Shown piece by piece: positions 32,762-42,177 of a stretch of DNA of 64,000 nt. Where the stretch lies: contig NZ_JAAOIW010000006.1 of the NCBI RefSeq assembly GCF_011440305.1, positions 186,001 through 250,000 on the forward strand, given 5' to 3'. The first letter of the stretch is position 1, and the number at the start of each line of letters is the position of its first letter. The position numbers were made by a program, and so were the translations under genes. The notes beneath the pieces are model-generated. The model did no database searches. It saw only the letters and a list, made by a program, of their open reading frames with translations, and was not told the origin of the DNA. This stretch comes from Paenibacillus agricola (GTDB lineage Bacteria; Bacillota; Bacilli; Paenibacillales; NBRC-103111).

Positions 32762-35700
32762 ATGGGAACCGATCCTTTGCAAAAGATGAACCCCATTCTT
32801 GCCGAGTGGTTCTGGGAAACCTTTCGCGAGCCTACAGATGTACAGGTTCAAGCATGGGCTTCGATTGAGCAGAATCGACATACCTTGATCGCCGCGCCTA
32901 CAGGCTCAGGCAAAACCTTGGCTGCTATATTGCCGAGCTTAAATCGGATCATTGAAGCGAAGCTGGAGGGTGCGGGTGTAAGTGGTCGCGACACGAAAGT
33001 AAGCAGGAGCAGTGACAGCGCTGATGGAGTAAGTATAGCTGATGAAGTAAATGTAGCTGATGGAGTAAATTTAAGCGAAAATGGCAGCAGTGGCTATAAC
33101 GAAAAGCCAGCTAACAAGGCTGGAGTGAAATTGTTATATATAACGCCGCTGAAGGCGTTGAATAATGATATCCACCACCATGTGGTATCCTTCTCTGCGG
33201 AGCTGGACAAGCTGGCGGCCAGAACGGAGCTGGACTGGCTCAGCCTTAAAGTAGCGGTTCGCAGCGGAGATACCCCGCAGAAGGTGCGGGCATCGATCCT
33301 GCGCAAGCCGCCGGATATTCTGGTGACAACGCCGGAAACGTTGTATTTGATGCTGACCTCGCTGAAAGCTCGCGAGATTTTGCGCTCTGTGGAGCAGGTC
33401 GTTGTCGACGAGATCCACTATATCGCCGGGGACAAGCGTGGCGCCCATTTGTCGCTTTCACTGGAGCGGCTGGAGGCATTATGCGACCGGCCTTTCCTGC
33501 GTATCGGTGTATCCGCGACACAGAAGCCATTGGAGCGGGTGGCGGCTTTTCTCGGGGGCTGGGAGGGCGGTTGGCTTAGGCCTGTCAGTATTATTGAAAG
33601 CCATGGGAACAAAAAATTCGATCTTCGCGTCGCCGTATTGGACCATGAGTCTGCTCAAGGCAAAGATAAAGATAAGGTATGGATCGCGATGATGGATCGT
33701 ATCCTCAAAGAGATGGAGGGCTGTCGCTCGACCTTGATTTTTGTCAATAATCGCAGGTTGTGCGAACGGCTGGCGCAGCAGTTAAACGATTACTGCGGCG
33801 GCGACTTCGCCAGCTCCCACCATGGCAGCATCTCCAAGGAGAAACGGCTGGAGGTGGAAAGCCGGCTTAAATCAGGCGAGCTGAAATGCTTGATCGCCAC
33901 CTCTTCGCTGGAGCTGGGCATCGATGTGGGGCAGATCGATTTGGTGATCCAAGTCGATTCTCCGCTGCAAGCGACCACAGGCATCCAGCGTATCGGGCGT
34001 GCCGGGCATAGCGTTGGCGAGGTCAGCCGCGGCGTTATTATTATCCGCTCGCGCAGCTCGCTGCCTGAGGTGGCAGTGCTTAGCAAGATGATCCGCGAGC
34101 GGGAAATCGAGCCGATCGTCATTCGGCGCAACCGGATCGATGTGCTGAACCAGCAGATTGTCGCGATGGTTGCGGCTGATGATTGGACGGTTGGCGGGCT
34201 ATTCGAGCTGATTAACGGCAGCGATTGCTACCATACGCTCACGCTTGACAAGTTCGAAGGCTTGCTGCAGGTGCTGTCGGGCTTTTACCCTTTTGTCCGT
34301 CCATTAATTGACTGGGATCGAGATACCGGCCGACTAAGCGGCCGAAGCAGCAGCCGGATGGCTGCCATTATGGGGACCGGTACAATACCCGGCAGCGCCA
34401 ACTATCCAGTTTACCATATCGATAGCCAGACCCAATTGGGTGAGCTGGATGAGGAATATGTGCATGAGAGCCGAGTAGGCGAGCTGTTCCAGCTGGGCGC
34501 CCATTCGTGGACGATCCGTGAGATTCGTAATGATCGTGTAATCGTTAGCGAAGCGACGAACCGGATTAGCGAAATTCCGTTTTGGCGGAGCGAGGGGGTT
34601 GGGCGGTCCTTTCAATTAGGGGAGCAGGTTGGAGCGTTCTTGGCTGAGCTGAGTATGAGGTTGGAGGACAAGCAAGGCGACGTGGAAACCGTCGATTGGC
34701 TTGATGAGCTATATGGCTTTGATGCGTTGGCAGCGGACAGCCTGATGCAATTAGTGAGAAAGCAGCAGGTGGTTAGTGCGGTTCCAACGGACCGATCGAT
34801 TGTAATCGAGCAATACCAGGATGTCATGAACCAAACCCATGTGGTTCTTCATAATGTGTGGGGACGTAGGTTAAACCGGACCTGGCAGATTTTGCTGGAG
34901 CACCATATTGAGCAAAAGCTCCAGTACCGCCCGTACATGTGCGCGAAGGATAATGGGATCGAGATGATTTTTCGCGAGTGGGATGGCCAGTGGCTGCAAT
35001 CGATTTGGCAGGTGGCATCGGCAGGGGTGGACTCCATACTGATGGAATCGTTGGGGCGCTCACCGATGTTTGCGATCACATTTCGCCGGATGGCGGAGGT
35101 GGGGCTGCTGCTGTCGCGGCAGTTCACAAGGACACCGATGTGGCAAAAGCGCCTGCGCAGTGAGGAGCTGCTAAAGGAGGTGCTGCCTTACGCGGAGCAG
35201 TTTCCTTTTTTTGGAGCCGCCATTACGGAATGCTTCGAGGAGCATTTGGATGCAGAGGGGCTTAAATATGTGCTGGGCGGAATCGAAGCGGGCAGCATCC
35301 AGGTGCAAATCACACAGAGTGCATTCCCTTCTGCATGGGCGACCCAGTTTATGTGGGATTACGTAAATACGCAAATTTATGAATCGGACATGCTGAGCAG
35401 CGAATTGCAAATGCAGGTGATGAATATTAATCGTGAGCTGGCGGGAGCTGTTTTTGGCGCCTCGGCCGTTGGGGTTGCTTTCGAGCCGGAGGTGCTGGGA
35501 GCCGAAAAGCAACGGTTGGTCGGAGCACCGGGCAGCTCTGATGAGCTGGCAGTGCTGCTCAAGCGGCGCGGGGATTTAACGGGAGCCGAGCTGGAGGAGG
35601 CGGGTGGCTTGCAAGCGCTGGATTGGATTCGGCAGCTGGAGAAGCAAGGCATCGCAGCTCGCTTGCAGCTAGGCGGCGAGCAACGTTGGATTAGCCGCGA

Positions 35701-37324
35701 TGAGCAAGCGACGTATAAGCAGTTCCCACACGATCCGGTGGCGGTGACTTTCGTGCTGAATCGTTATATCGATGGAAGGCTAACCTTCTCAGAGGCGGAG
35801 CTTCTGGCTAGGTATCCGCAGCTAAGCCGGGAGCAAGCTGCGGGACTGATAGCGAAATGGCAGCAGGAGCGGCGCATTGAGCCAGCGCCTTGGGCGGCGG
35901 AGCCTATTGCAGAGCCGGATGCTGCGGATCCAGCGGCTCCGCTCACAGCGCAGCCATCAGCGAAGTCGGCTGCTAAGCCAGCTGGCCCACCGGCAGGGCC
36001 GCTATGGTCGGCCAGCAAAGTATGCGATCGCATCACACGGCTCTCGCTGCAGCACTTCCGCAACGCGGGCGAGCCCGTTGACCCCGCAAGGCTTGGCTTG
36101 CTGCTACTGCAGCGGCACCATCTGCTGCCCGGCGGGCACCGTGCCAAAGGCATCGATAGCCTGCGGCATATTATGCAGCTGCTGCAGGGGATTTTCTTGC
36201 CTTATTCGCAATGGGAGAAGCTCATTTTCCCATCACGGATCGAAGGCTACCAAAAAGCCGATCTTGATGTTTTATGCGCCTCCGGCGAGGTGCTGTGGAT
36301 CGGCCGTAAGGAGACTGCTGCTGAAAAAGAAGGCAAAATAGCCTTCTTCCTTGCCGAATCCGTGGCACTATACCACCCGTTCCTGCCGACCTTGTCTACA
36401 GCTGAGGAAACGCAACACCCGGAACTGCTGGCCTTGCTTCGAGCTAAGGGAGCGAGCTTTCTGACCCGGCTATCCGCGGATACGGGTCTTATTCCGTCCG
36501 AGCTCTTATCCAAGCTTTTCGATCTTGTATGGGAGGGTCATATCTCCAATGACCAGTGGACACCGCTGCGTAACTATAGCGCGGCGAAAGGTAAGCTGAA
36601 CCCCAAGATGGGCTCCGGTCTTGGCCGCTGGTACCCGATTGAATCGTTGGGCGTGCCAGCGGTTTCGCTTGAAGAATCAGCGGTCGCTTGGGTCAGGCAT
36701 TTGCTGCAAAACCATGGGATTATTACCAAGGAGGTTGTGTCTCAATACGCTCCCTTTTTATGGGAAACGATGGTAAAGGTGCTGAAACGGTTGGAGGAGC
36801 TGGGCACGCTCACCCGCGGGCTATTCGTGCGGGGGATCACCTCCATGCAATTTATGGAGCGTGATGTAGTTGATATGATCCGTAAGGTCGATCCCTTGCC
36901 AGCGCCAGTCGTCGGAGAAGCTGGACAAAGCAAACAGACCCAGCAGGCCGAACAGGCCGTAGCCATCCATGCCGCCGATCCAGCTGATTTGTTTGGCACC
37001 GTCTTGCCGTGGCCGGAAGTGGAAGGAATCCATTTTACGCGTAAGCAGGGTAATTTTTTGGTCTATGACCGTGGTATGTGGGTATGCTGGATTGAAAATT
37101 ACGGCAGGAAAATCGTTTTCCTCAAGGACGATTATAATAAGGACCCGGACATGCTCATCCCTATTTTTCGGCAAATGCTGGACTATGGAAAATCGCGGAA
37201 AATTGTGATTGATTCTTGGAACGGCCAGCAGGCAGCGGATACGGCAGAAGGACAAATGCTGTTGAAGCGAGGAGCGGAGCGTGATCGGAATTCGCTGATC
37301 TTTTGGCCAAGCACGCTGGGATGA
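32762..37324 (+). CDS. lhr: Lhr-family DEAD/DEAH-box helicase
   Basis: 1520 residues, the large Lhr class (core plus C-terminal extension). Motif I APTGSGKT (near 43-50), Ia TPLKALN, II DEIH (near 214), III SATQ, IV-V LIATSSLELGID, VI QRIGRAGH (near 409), then the winged-helix and the Lhr-specific domain, and a long C-terminal half (EAELLARYP, FLVYDRGMWVCWIENYGRK). In other bacteria Lhr is a 3'-5' ssDNA translocase induced by DNA damage. AAAGGAG precedes ATG 32762. Odd points: an acidic/Ser-rich insertion between motifs I and Ia (about residues 73-118) coded partly by an 18-bp repeat, and an Ala/Pro linker at about 1040-1080. Confidence 0.92.
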   Translation: MGTDPLQKMNPILAEWFWETFREPTDVQVQAWASIEQNRHTLIAAPTGSGKTLAAILPSLNRIIEAKLEGAGVSGRDTKVSRSSDSADGVSIADEVNVADGVNLSENGSSGYNEKPANKAGVKLLYITPLKALNNDIHHHVVSFSAELDKLAARTELDWLSLKVAVRSGDTPQKVRASILRKPPDILVTTPETLYLMLTSLKAREILRSVEQVVVDEIHYIAGDKRGAHLSLSLERLEALCDRPFLRIGVSATQKPLERVAAFLGGWEGGWLRPVSIIESHGNKKFDLRVAVLDHESAQGKDKDKVWIAMMDRILKEMEGCRSTLIFVNNRRLCERLAQQLNDYCGGDFASSHHGSISKEKRLEVESRLKSGELKCLIATSSLELGIDVGQIDLVIQVDSPLQATTGIQRIGRAGHSVGEVSRGVIIIRSRSSLPEVAVLSKMIREREIEPIVIRRNRIDVLNQQIVAMVAADDWTVGGLFELINGSDCYHTLTLDKFEGLLQVLSGFYPFVRPLIDWDRDTGRLSGRSSSRMAAIMGTGTIPGSANYPVYHIDSQTQLGELDEEYVHESRVGELFQLGAHSWTIREIRNDRVIVSEATNRISEIPFWRSEGVGRSFQLGEQVGAFLAELSMRLEDKQGDVETVDWLDELYGFDALAADSLMQLVRKQQVVSAVPTDRSIVIEQYQDVMNQTHVVLHNVWGRRLNRTWQILLEHHIEQKLQYRPYMCAKDNGIEMIFREWDGQWLQSIWQVASAGVDSILMESLGRSPMFAITFRRMAEVGLLLSRQFTRTPMWQKRLRSEELLKEVLPYAEQFPFFGAAITECFEEHLDAEGLKYVLGGIEAGSIQVQITQSAFPSAWATQFMWDYVNTQIYESDMLSSELQMQVMNINRELAGAVFGASAVGVAFEPEVLGAEKQRLVGAPGSSDELAVLLKRRGDLTGAELEEAGGLQALDWIRQLEKQGIAARLQLGGEQRWISRDEQATYKQFPHDPVAVTFVLNRYIDGRLTFSEAELLARYPQLSREQAAGLIAKWQQERRIEPAPWAAEPIAEPDAADPAAPLTAQPSAKSAAKPAGPPAGPLWSASKVCDRITRLSLQHFRNAGEPVDPARLGLLLLQRHHLLPGGHRAKGIDSLRHIMQLLQGIFLPYSQWEKLIFPSRIEGYQKADLDVLCASGEVLWIGRKETAAEKEGKIAFFLAESVALYHPFLPTLSTAEETQHPELLALLRAKGASFLTRLSADTGLIPSELLSKLFDLVWEGHISNDQWTPLRNYSAAKGKLNPKMGSGLGRWYPIESLGVPAVSLEESAVAWVRHLLQNHGIITKEVVSQYAPFLWETMVKVLKRLEELGTLTRGLFVRGITSMQFMERDVVDMIRKVDPLPAPVVGEAGQSKQTQQAEQAVAIHAADPADLFGTVLPWPEVEGIHFTRKQGNFLVYDRGMWVCWIENYGRKIVFLKDDYNKDPDMLIPIFRQMLDYGKSRKIVIDSWNGQQAADTAEGQMLLKRGAERDRNSLIFWPSTLG
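33020..33073 (+). repeat. Three tandem 18-bp units inside lhr
   Basis: GCTGATGGAGTAAGTATA and two near copies (33038-33055, 33056-33073), coding ADGVSI, ADEVNV, ADGVNL. The repeat builds a disordered loop between helicase motifs I and Ia. Confidence 0.88.
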
Positions 37325-37331
37325 TTGATTT

Positions 37332-37384
37332 GCACTCAAAGTAAGCCATTTAATGCGGCAGATGATACTTTGGGTGCTTTTTTG
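37332..37384 (+). terminator. Terminator of lhr
   Basis: GCACTCAAAGTA pairs with TACTTTGGGTGC, followed by TTTTTTG. Confidence 0.85.
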
Positions 37385-37504
37385 TTTAAGTAATGCTATA
37401 GACCTGAATTTCAGCAAACATTCAGCAAATACTCATACATATTCAGCTAAGGTAGGCATAATAAATTTAAATCAATGCAATCGAGTATCATGGAGGATTT
37501 TCCG

Positions 37505-37660
37505 ATGAAAACCCATATTTTCAAAACGGTAATGATAGCAATGTCACTGAGCTTCGTAATAAGTGCCTGTGCAAACCCTAAAGAAATCTCACCCACTCAA
37601 AAAACGCCTATTGAACCCGTGAACGCAGTTGCAATAGCGACGTTACATACTACGCTGTAA
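37505..37660 (+). CDS. Small lipoprotein, possibly truncated
   Basis: 51 residues from ATG 37505 behind GGAGGA (37492-37497). It has a clear lipoprotein signal peptide: basic start, hydrophobic core and lipobox VISAC with Cys22. The remainder is a Pro/Thr-rich 29-residue tail. In another frame right at the stop, the sequence reads on as TYYAVKYVNFHASSST... to a stop near 37752, so the gene may be a frameshifted remnant of a longer lipoprotein. I do not recognise a family. Confidence 0.55.
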   Translation: MKTHIFKTVMIAMSLSFVISACANPKEISPTQKTPIEPVNAVAIATLHTTL

Positions 37661-37866
37661 AATATGTAAACTTCCACGCTTCCTCATCTACGTTCATCCA
37701 ATCCAATCGCCTGGCGGATTTTCAGATTATATCTACTACTCGTAGTGTCAGGTAGTTCGCAATACGCTGCTGCTGGCAATAACGGAATAGGCCCTACCAT
37801 GAATATCGAATATTAGAATTCGATGAGGTATAAGCTAATACAATCCTTATAAAGGAGTGATAGGAT

Positions 37867-38766
37867 ATGAAAATCATCAGACTGACAGAAGTCGTTCAGC
37901 CCTCCCAGAAAGCCCAGTGGGAAGAGGCGTTACATGCATTATATACCCAATTTCAAAGCTACAGCCAAAAGGTGCTTAAGCGCTTCGATGAGGAGGATAT
38001 CCACCAAGCGAGGGTCAACAGCCGCAAGCTGCTGACGTTGCTCCGAATTCTCGACCGGGATGACCAATCCGGCTTGTTTGTGATATTTAAGCAGGCGCAA
38101 AAGCACCTCGGCAAGGTGAGGGACGCCGATGTGCTGATCGAAGCTTTCCAAGAGCGGCGCAAGAACATGAAGAAAGAGGCAAAAAACGATGAGAGGAAAG
38201 GTGGAAGGAAAAAGGAAGCGGCCTTGCTGAAATCCGTTATCCGCATCCAGAAAAAGAAACGGCGGCGCAGCCGTGGCAAGCTTGCCGACCAATTGCCCAA
38301 GCTGCTCCAGCAATCGTTGGACAGCAAGTGGAAGGAATATCTTGCCAAGCAGCTGGAAGCACAGCTGGCTGTGACGGACGCCAACCAGGCCATGCGCGAG
38401 CTTGAGGTTGCTTACGAGCAGAAGAAGCAAGCCTATCGGCAGACCGGACGGGAGCATGGGGTGGAATCGGGCGAGGCATTCGAGGCGCTTCATGATCTGC
38501 GGATTGCGGCGAAGGAGCTTCGGTATACAGCATCCGCAGCGGCCTTTGCGCTGGACCAAAAGTTTCACACGCATGAGAAGCTCTATAAGGAAGTGCAGGA
38601 GCAGCTGGGCCGGATCAACGACAGGCGGGTATGGCTGGAGACGGTTGAAGCGATCGGAAGGAAGCGGCTGGATGTAGGCCGATCAACATGGACAGCCTTC
38701 ATAGACGGCTTAAAAGCAGAGCTACATGAGGAGCTGCAGCTGAGCAAAGCAGTTGGCCATGGCTAA
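37867..38766 (+). CDS. CHAD-domain protein
   Basis: 299 residues, all-helical and highly charged. N-terminal CHAD motif HQARVNSRKLLTLLRIL and C-terminal HDLRIAAKELRYTASAAAF are the two conserved histidine/arginine helices of CHAD (conserved histidine alpha-helical domain), which binds polyphosphate granules. A Lys-rich stretch (about 95-140) could add to phosphate binding. AAGGAGTG precedes ATG 37867. There is no adjacent CYTH domain or polyphosphate kinase. Confidence 0.88.
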   Translation: MKIIRLTEVVQPSQKAQWEEALHALYTQFQSYSQKVLKRFDEEDIHQARVNSRKLLTLLRILDRDDQSGLFVIFKQAQKHLGKVRDADVLIEAFQERRKNMKKEAKNDERKGGRKKEAALLKSVIRIQKKKRRRSRGKLADQLPKLLQQSLDSKWKEYLAKQLEAQLAVTDANQAMRELEVAYEQKKQAYRQTGREHGVESGEAFEALHDLRIAAKELRYTASAAAFALDQKFHTHEKLYKEVQEQLGRINDRRVWLETVEAIGRKRLDVGRSTWTAFIDGLKAELHEELQLSKAVGHG

Positions 38767-38819
38767 TGGCTGTTTGAACTAGATTGGAACACAGGAAATA
38801 AGGGCTATGAAATTGGACG

Positions 38820-38853
38820 AGGTCGATGTGGCGTAAACCTATCGATCTTTTTT
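38820..38853 (+). terminator. Terminator of the CHAD gene
   Basis: AGGTCGAT (38820-38827) with ATCGATCT (38841-38848, one G-T pair), then TTTTTT. Confidence 0.75.
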
Positions 38854-39111
38854 ACATGGGCAACATAGCTACTTCAGCCTATTGGGCGTGAATAGCCAGG
38901 TGAGCCTATTCAAGTAGGCTTGTGTTAGAATAAAGTCGCAAATGATCCCATATATGTCCATATAGGCTGGAAACATGAAAAAGTCTTTATTTGGTGTACA
39001 TCCTTATGGTATTCTTACTCGGAAAGAAAAAGCAGAAGGAAATCCGTCAAAGGATGAGCCTGCACTATTTTTTTTTGCGAATGTATGTGGTTTACGGAGG
39101 CGAATAGTTAC
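38854..39111. other. Intergenic region before the MATE gene
   Basis: No gene seen. A small hairpin AGCCTA (38903-38908)/TAGGCT (38915-38920) lies in the first third. The last part carries GGAGG (39096-39100) for the MATE start. I recognise no riboswitch. Confidence 0.5.
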
Positions 39112-40467
39112 ATGACCAACACCAAGAAACTGGCGCTATTTGCCATAACCTGGCCGTTATTTGTCGAATCGGCCTTGCAGATGTCCATGCGGACTGCAGA
39201 TACGTTTATGGTAAGTAATGTGTCGGATGCCGCGGTGGCCGCCGTTGGCGTGTCTAATCAGCTTATGATCTTCGTGTTTCTATTGCTTCAAGTTATATCC
39301 GCAGGTTCTGCGATTACCATTTCACAATATCTGGGTGCTAACAGGCTGGATGCTGTGAGAAGGTTTGCTGCCTGTGCGCTTTTGCTGAATTTTATATTTG
39401 GACTGGTTCTAAGCGCGGTCATGGTTGTATTCAGCAAGCCTCTATTAAGCTTGTTCGGATTGCAGCAGGATCTGCTCGGAATCGCCCAAATGTTCCTCTC
39501 CATTGTCGGAGCGGCGATATTCATCCAAGCTTTAAATTTGACGATGTCAGCGATTGTCCAGGTCCACGGATTTACCCGCTATACGATGATGGTGGCTATA
39601 GGAATGAATCTGGTGAATTTAATAGGCAATTATTTGGTTATTTTTGAACCTTGGGGATTCCCGAAGTATGGCGTTATGGGTGTTGCCGTATCGGCCATTA
39701 TTAGCCAATGCCTTGGGCTTATCGTGTATATTGTGATTATGTACAAGGTCGTGCGGCTCAATATTGGCGTGAAAGAGATTCTAAGAAGCAAGCTTGAGGA
39801 TATGAAAAAAATATTATCGATCGGCATCCCCACTGGCGGGAACCAATTAGCTTATTCGGCGTCCCAGCTCTTGACCACTTATTTCATTACATCACTTGGA
39901 ACGGAAATGCTGTCAACCCGGATTTACACGCAAAATATTATGTATCTGATCATGGCGCTGGCCATATCTTTAGGTCGGGGCACCCAAATCATTATCGGCC
40001 GCCTCGTAGGTGCAGGGGAAAAGGAAGCCGCCTATAAACAAATGTTTCGCAGCCTGAGGCTGAGTCTGATGCTTTCATTAGTAAGCGTTACCATGATTGT
40101 TGTGTTTAGGCATCAGCTCATTGGTTTATTTACAAGTGACGTCCAAATTATTGCTTTAGGGGCCGCGTTGCTTGCGATGGGATTTATTTTGGAGCCTGGC
40201 CGGTGTTTGAACATCATCATTGGCGAAGCCTTGCGAGCGACGGGGGATGCCCGATTTATTCTTATTACGGGTGTGGTCGTGATTTGGGGGTTGATCATCC
40301 CTTTAACTTATTTCCTGGGAATTTATTTGGGTTATGGGCTTGTGGGCATCTGGATCGCCTTTATTATCGACGAATGGCTGCGAGGGATTGTTCTATTTAT
40401 TCGTTGGAGAAGCCGCGCTTGGGAGAAAAAGGTACTCGTTCAGCCGGAAGCAAAAGGAGGAAATTGA
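39112..40467 (+). CDS. MATE-family efflux transporter
   Basis: 451 residues, 12 membrane helices. Opens with LFAITWPLFVESALQ and has the MATE repeats (DTFMVSNVSDAAVAAVGVSNQL in halves, VVGRLVGAG-like IIGRLVGAGEKEAA). It should export cationic or polyspecific drugs with Na+ or H+ antiport. ATG 39112 has GGAGG 11 nt upstream; an ATG at 39085 would add nine residues. It ends one base before the start of the SDR gene, so the two are translationally linked. Confidence 0.92.
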   Translation: MTNTKKLALFAITWPLFVESALQMSMRTADTFMVSNVSDAAVAAVGVSNQLMIFVFLLLQVISAGSAITISQYLGANRLDAVRRFAACALLLNFIFGLVLSAVMVVFSKPLLSLFGLQQDLLGIAQMFLSIVGAAIFIQALNLTMSAIVQVHGFTRYTMMVAIGMNLVNLIGNYLVIFEPWGFPKYGVMGVAVSAIISQCLGLIVYIVIMYKVVRLNIGVKEILRSKLEDMKKILSIGIPTGGNQLAYSASQLLTTYFITSLGTEMLSTRIYTQNIMYLIMALAISLGRGTQIIIGRLVGAGEKEAAYKQMFRSLRLSLMLSLVSVTMIVVFRHQLIGLFTSDVQIIALGAALLAMGFILEPGRCLNIIIGEALRATGDARFILITGVVVIWGLIIPLTYFLGIYLGYGLVGIWIAFIIDEWLRGIVLFIRWRSRAWEKKVLVQPEAKGGN

Positions 40468-40468
40468 G

Positions 40469-41290
40469 ATGGACTTGGGACTTGCAGGAAAAATAGCGAT
40501 TGTCACAGGAGCTAGCGCCGGAATCGGCTTTGCCTGTTCGAAGGCGCTGTTCGAGGAGGGGGCATCCGTCGTAATGGTGGCGCGGGACCCTGAACGTATG
40601 CAGCAGGCTGCTGCCGCGATTCTTCAAGAAAGTGCCGTGGGCAGCGCTGCCGCTATGGCTGACGAGGCACCACGTATTGTGACCGTGATTGGCGATATGG
40701 CACAGCCGGGTACGGTGAAGGAAGCCGTAGCGACAGCCTTGGAGCGATTTGGTCGTATTGATATTGTGATTAACAATGCGGGATCAGCTAAAGCGGGCTC
40801 TTTTTTTGAATTGCCGGAGGAAGCCTTTCTCGAGGCCTGGAATTTGAAGCTGCTTGGCTATATCCGCATGGTGAAGGAAGCGGCGCCCCACATGATCAAG
40901 CAGGGGGATGGGCGTATTGTGAATATTATCGGCAGCGCCGCGCGGACGCCTAACGCTGCCTTCTTGGCTGGCAGTACCGCCAACGCAGCGCTCTTGAACT
41001 TCACAAGGGGCATTTCCAAGGAATTGGCACAATCCAATGTGCGCATTAATGCCATTTCACCGGGTGTGACAGCTACGGAGCGGGCGCAGCGGCTTGCGGA
41101 GCAGCATGCCCAGGCCAAAGGCATTGATGTGGACACGCAAAAAGCCGAGACGAACGCATCCATACCACTGGGGCATATGGTAGATCCTGCGGAGATCGCC
41201 GCGATGGCGCTGCTGCTTGTGTCTGACCGTGTCCCTTCGATAACGGGGACGGAAATTGTGATCGACGGCGGACAGCAGCCAGGGGTGTAG
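40469..41290 (+). CDS. SDR-family protein lacking the Tyr-x-x-x-Lys pair
   Basis: 273 residues from ATG 40469 behind AAAGGAGG. The Rossmann motif TGASAGIG, the NNAG motif and the active-site Ser region (NIIGSAAR) are present, and C-terminal DGGQQPG fits the family. At the place of YxxxK the protein reads GSTAN: Tyr to Gly and Lys to Asn. This points to the non-classical SDR branch with altered chemistry, or to loss of oxidoreductase activity. It is coupled to the MATE exporter (1 bp gap), so it may modify the exported compound. Function unknown. Confidence 0.88.
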   Translation: MDLGLAGKIAIVTGASAGIGFACSKALFEEGASVVMVARDPERMQQAAAAILQESAVGSAAAMADEAPRIVTVIGDMAQPGTVKEAVATALERFGRIDIVINNAGSAKAGSFFELPEEAFLEAWNLKLLGYIRMVKEAAPHMIKQGDGRIVNIIGSAARTPNAAFLAGSTANAALLNFTRGISKELAQSNVRINAISPGVTATERAQRLAEQHAQAKGIDVDTQKAETNASIPLGHMVDPAEIAAMALLLVSDRVPSITGTEIVIDGGQQPGV

Positions 41291-41364
41291 AAAAAAGTCA
41301 GGCAGCTGAAAACAGATTATTATTCTATGATTTTAAAGAAAATATAAAATAAATTCAGCTCTCT

Positions 41365-41410
41365 ATAAGCGTAGTCAGAGGCCAGTTGTGCCTCGGCTAG
41401 GCTTATTTTT
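41365..41410 (+). terminator. Terminator of the MATE-SDR operon
   Basis: ATAAGC.TAG..GAGGC pairs with GCCTC.CTA.GCTTAT, then TTTTTC. Confidence 0.85.
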
Positions 41411-41493
41411 CATGGATATCACTTAAACTGTATAAACGCTACAAATAAATATAAGCTTGGCTCAGGATAATGTGCGTAAATCATGCTCATTTT

Positions 41494-41507
41494 TGTAAGC
41501 GCTGACA
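41494..41507 (+). promoter_or_regulatory. Candidate cre (CcpA) site
   Basis: TGTAAGCGCTGACA fits the cre consensus TGNAANCGNTNNCA at every fixed position. It lies 57 bp upstream of the SPW gene, so carbon-catabolite control of that gene is possible. Confidence 0.55.
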
Positions 41508-41563
41508 TATAAATAAAAGGTAACCACAATTATTAAGAAATTAACTTTCTTGGAGGTGCCATT

Positions 41564-41887
41564 GTGAGAACAAGAAATCTGATAGCCTCAGCTTTTGGCA
41601 TATGGTTTATTTTTGCACCTTGGGTACTTGGTTTATCTAATGATTCTGCGATTGTCTTCACAAGTGCCCTATTCGGAGTTGTCCAGTCAGTTGCCTCATG
41701 CTTGGCTCTTAAAAAATCAAGCTTCAATGTGTTGGAAAATTGGGTATCGCTGTTAACGGGCATATGGTTCGCCATATTTTCAATAAGCTTCTCTTTAAGC
41801 TTTAGTGCAACTTGGACGATAGGGGTACTGGGGATATGTACCGTTTGCCTTAATTTATGGAATATGGATAGTACCTTGCAATCCTAA
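41564..41887 (+). CDS. SPW-repeat membrane protein
   Basis: 107 residues, four predicted helices. Two SPW-type repeats: GIWFIFAPWVLG near residue 12 and GIWFAIFSISFS near residue 66. Start is GTG 41564 with GGAGGTG before it. The family is of unknown function; many members lie in stress or secondary-metabolism contexts. Monocistronic by spacing. After it, 41888-42177 holds no gene I can support; a weak GC-rich hairpin lies near 41920-41950. Confidence 0.82.
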   Translation: MRTRNLIASAFGIWFIFAPWVLGLSNDSAIVFTSALFGVVQSVASCLALKKSSFNVLENWVSLLTGIWFAIFSISFSLSFSATWTIGVLGICTVCLNLWNMDSTLQS

Positions 41888-42177
41888 ATCCCAATCTGGT
41901 CTTGACGACAAAAAAAGAAAAGAGGACGCAGCAATCACGCCTCGTCTCTCTCTGGTTCCTTGGGTAGAGGCGAAGTTAGTTGAGGCCAGATAGGTAGTTG
42001 AGACCGTGAACTCCAAAGAGGCGTGTTCTCCTGTAGGTATTTTTTCGGAAGATAAAGAATACATATGGATAAAGCAGGAGACATGTCCGAGTTTCAGCAA
42101 GTAGTTTAAATAGTCCGTTTCTTGCCAAAGGCTTTAGGTAATGTGCGAACCCTGCACGAGGGGATGGAGGTAACTAA

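Noticed and set aside
37939-38574. 211-codon antisense frame in the CHAD gene
   Set aside because: Shadow of a Lys/Leu-rich gene with clear CHAD motifs on the plus strand.
41855-42100. 81-codon leftward frame behind the SPW gene
   Set aside because: Overlaps the end of the SPW gene, has no ribosome site or motif; treated as chance.
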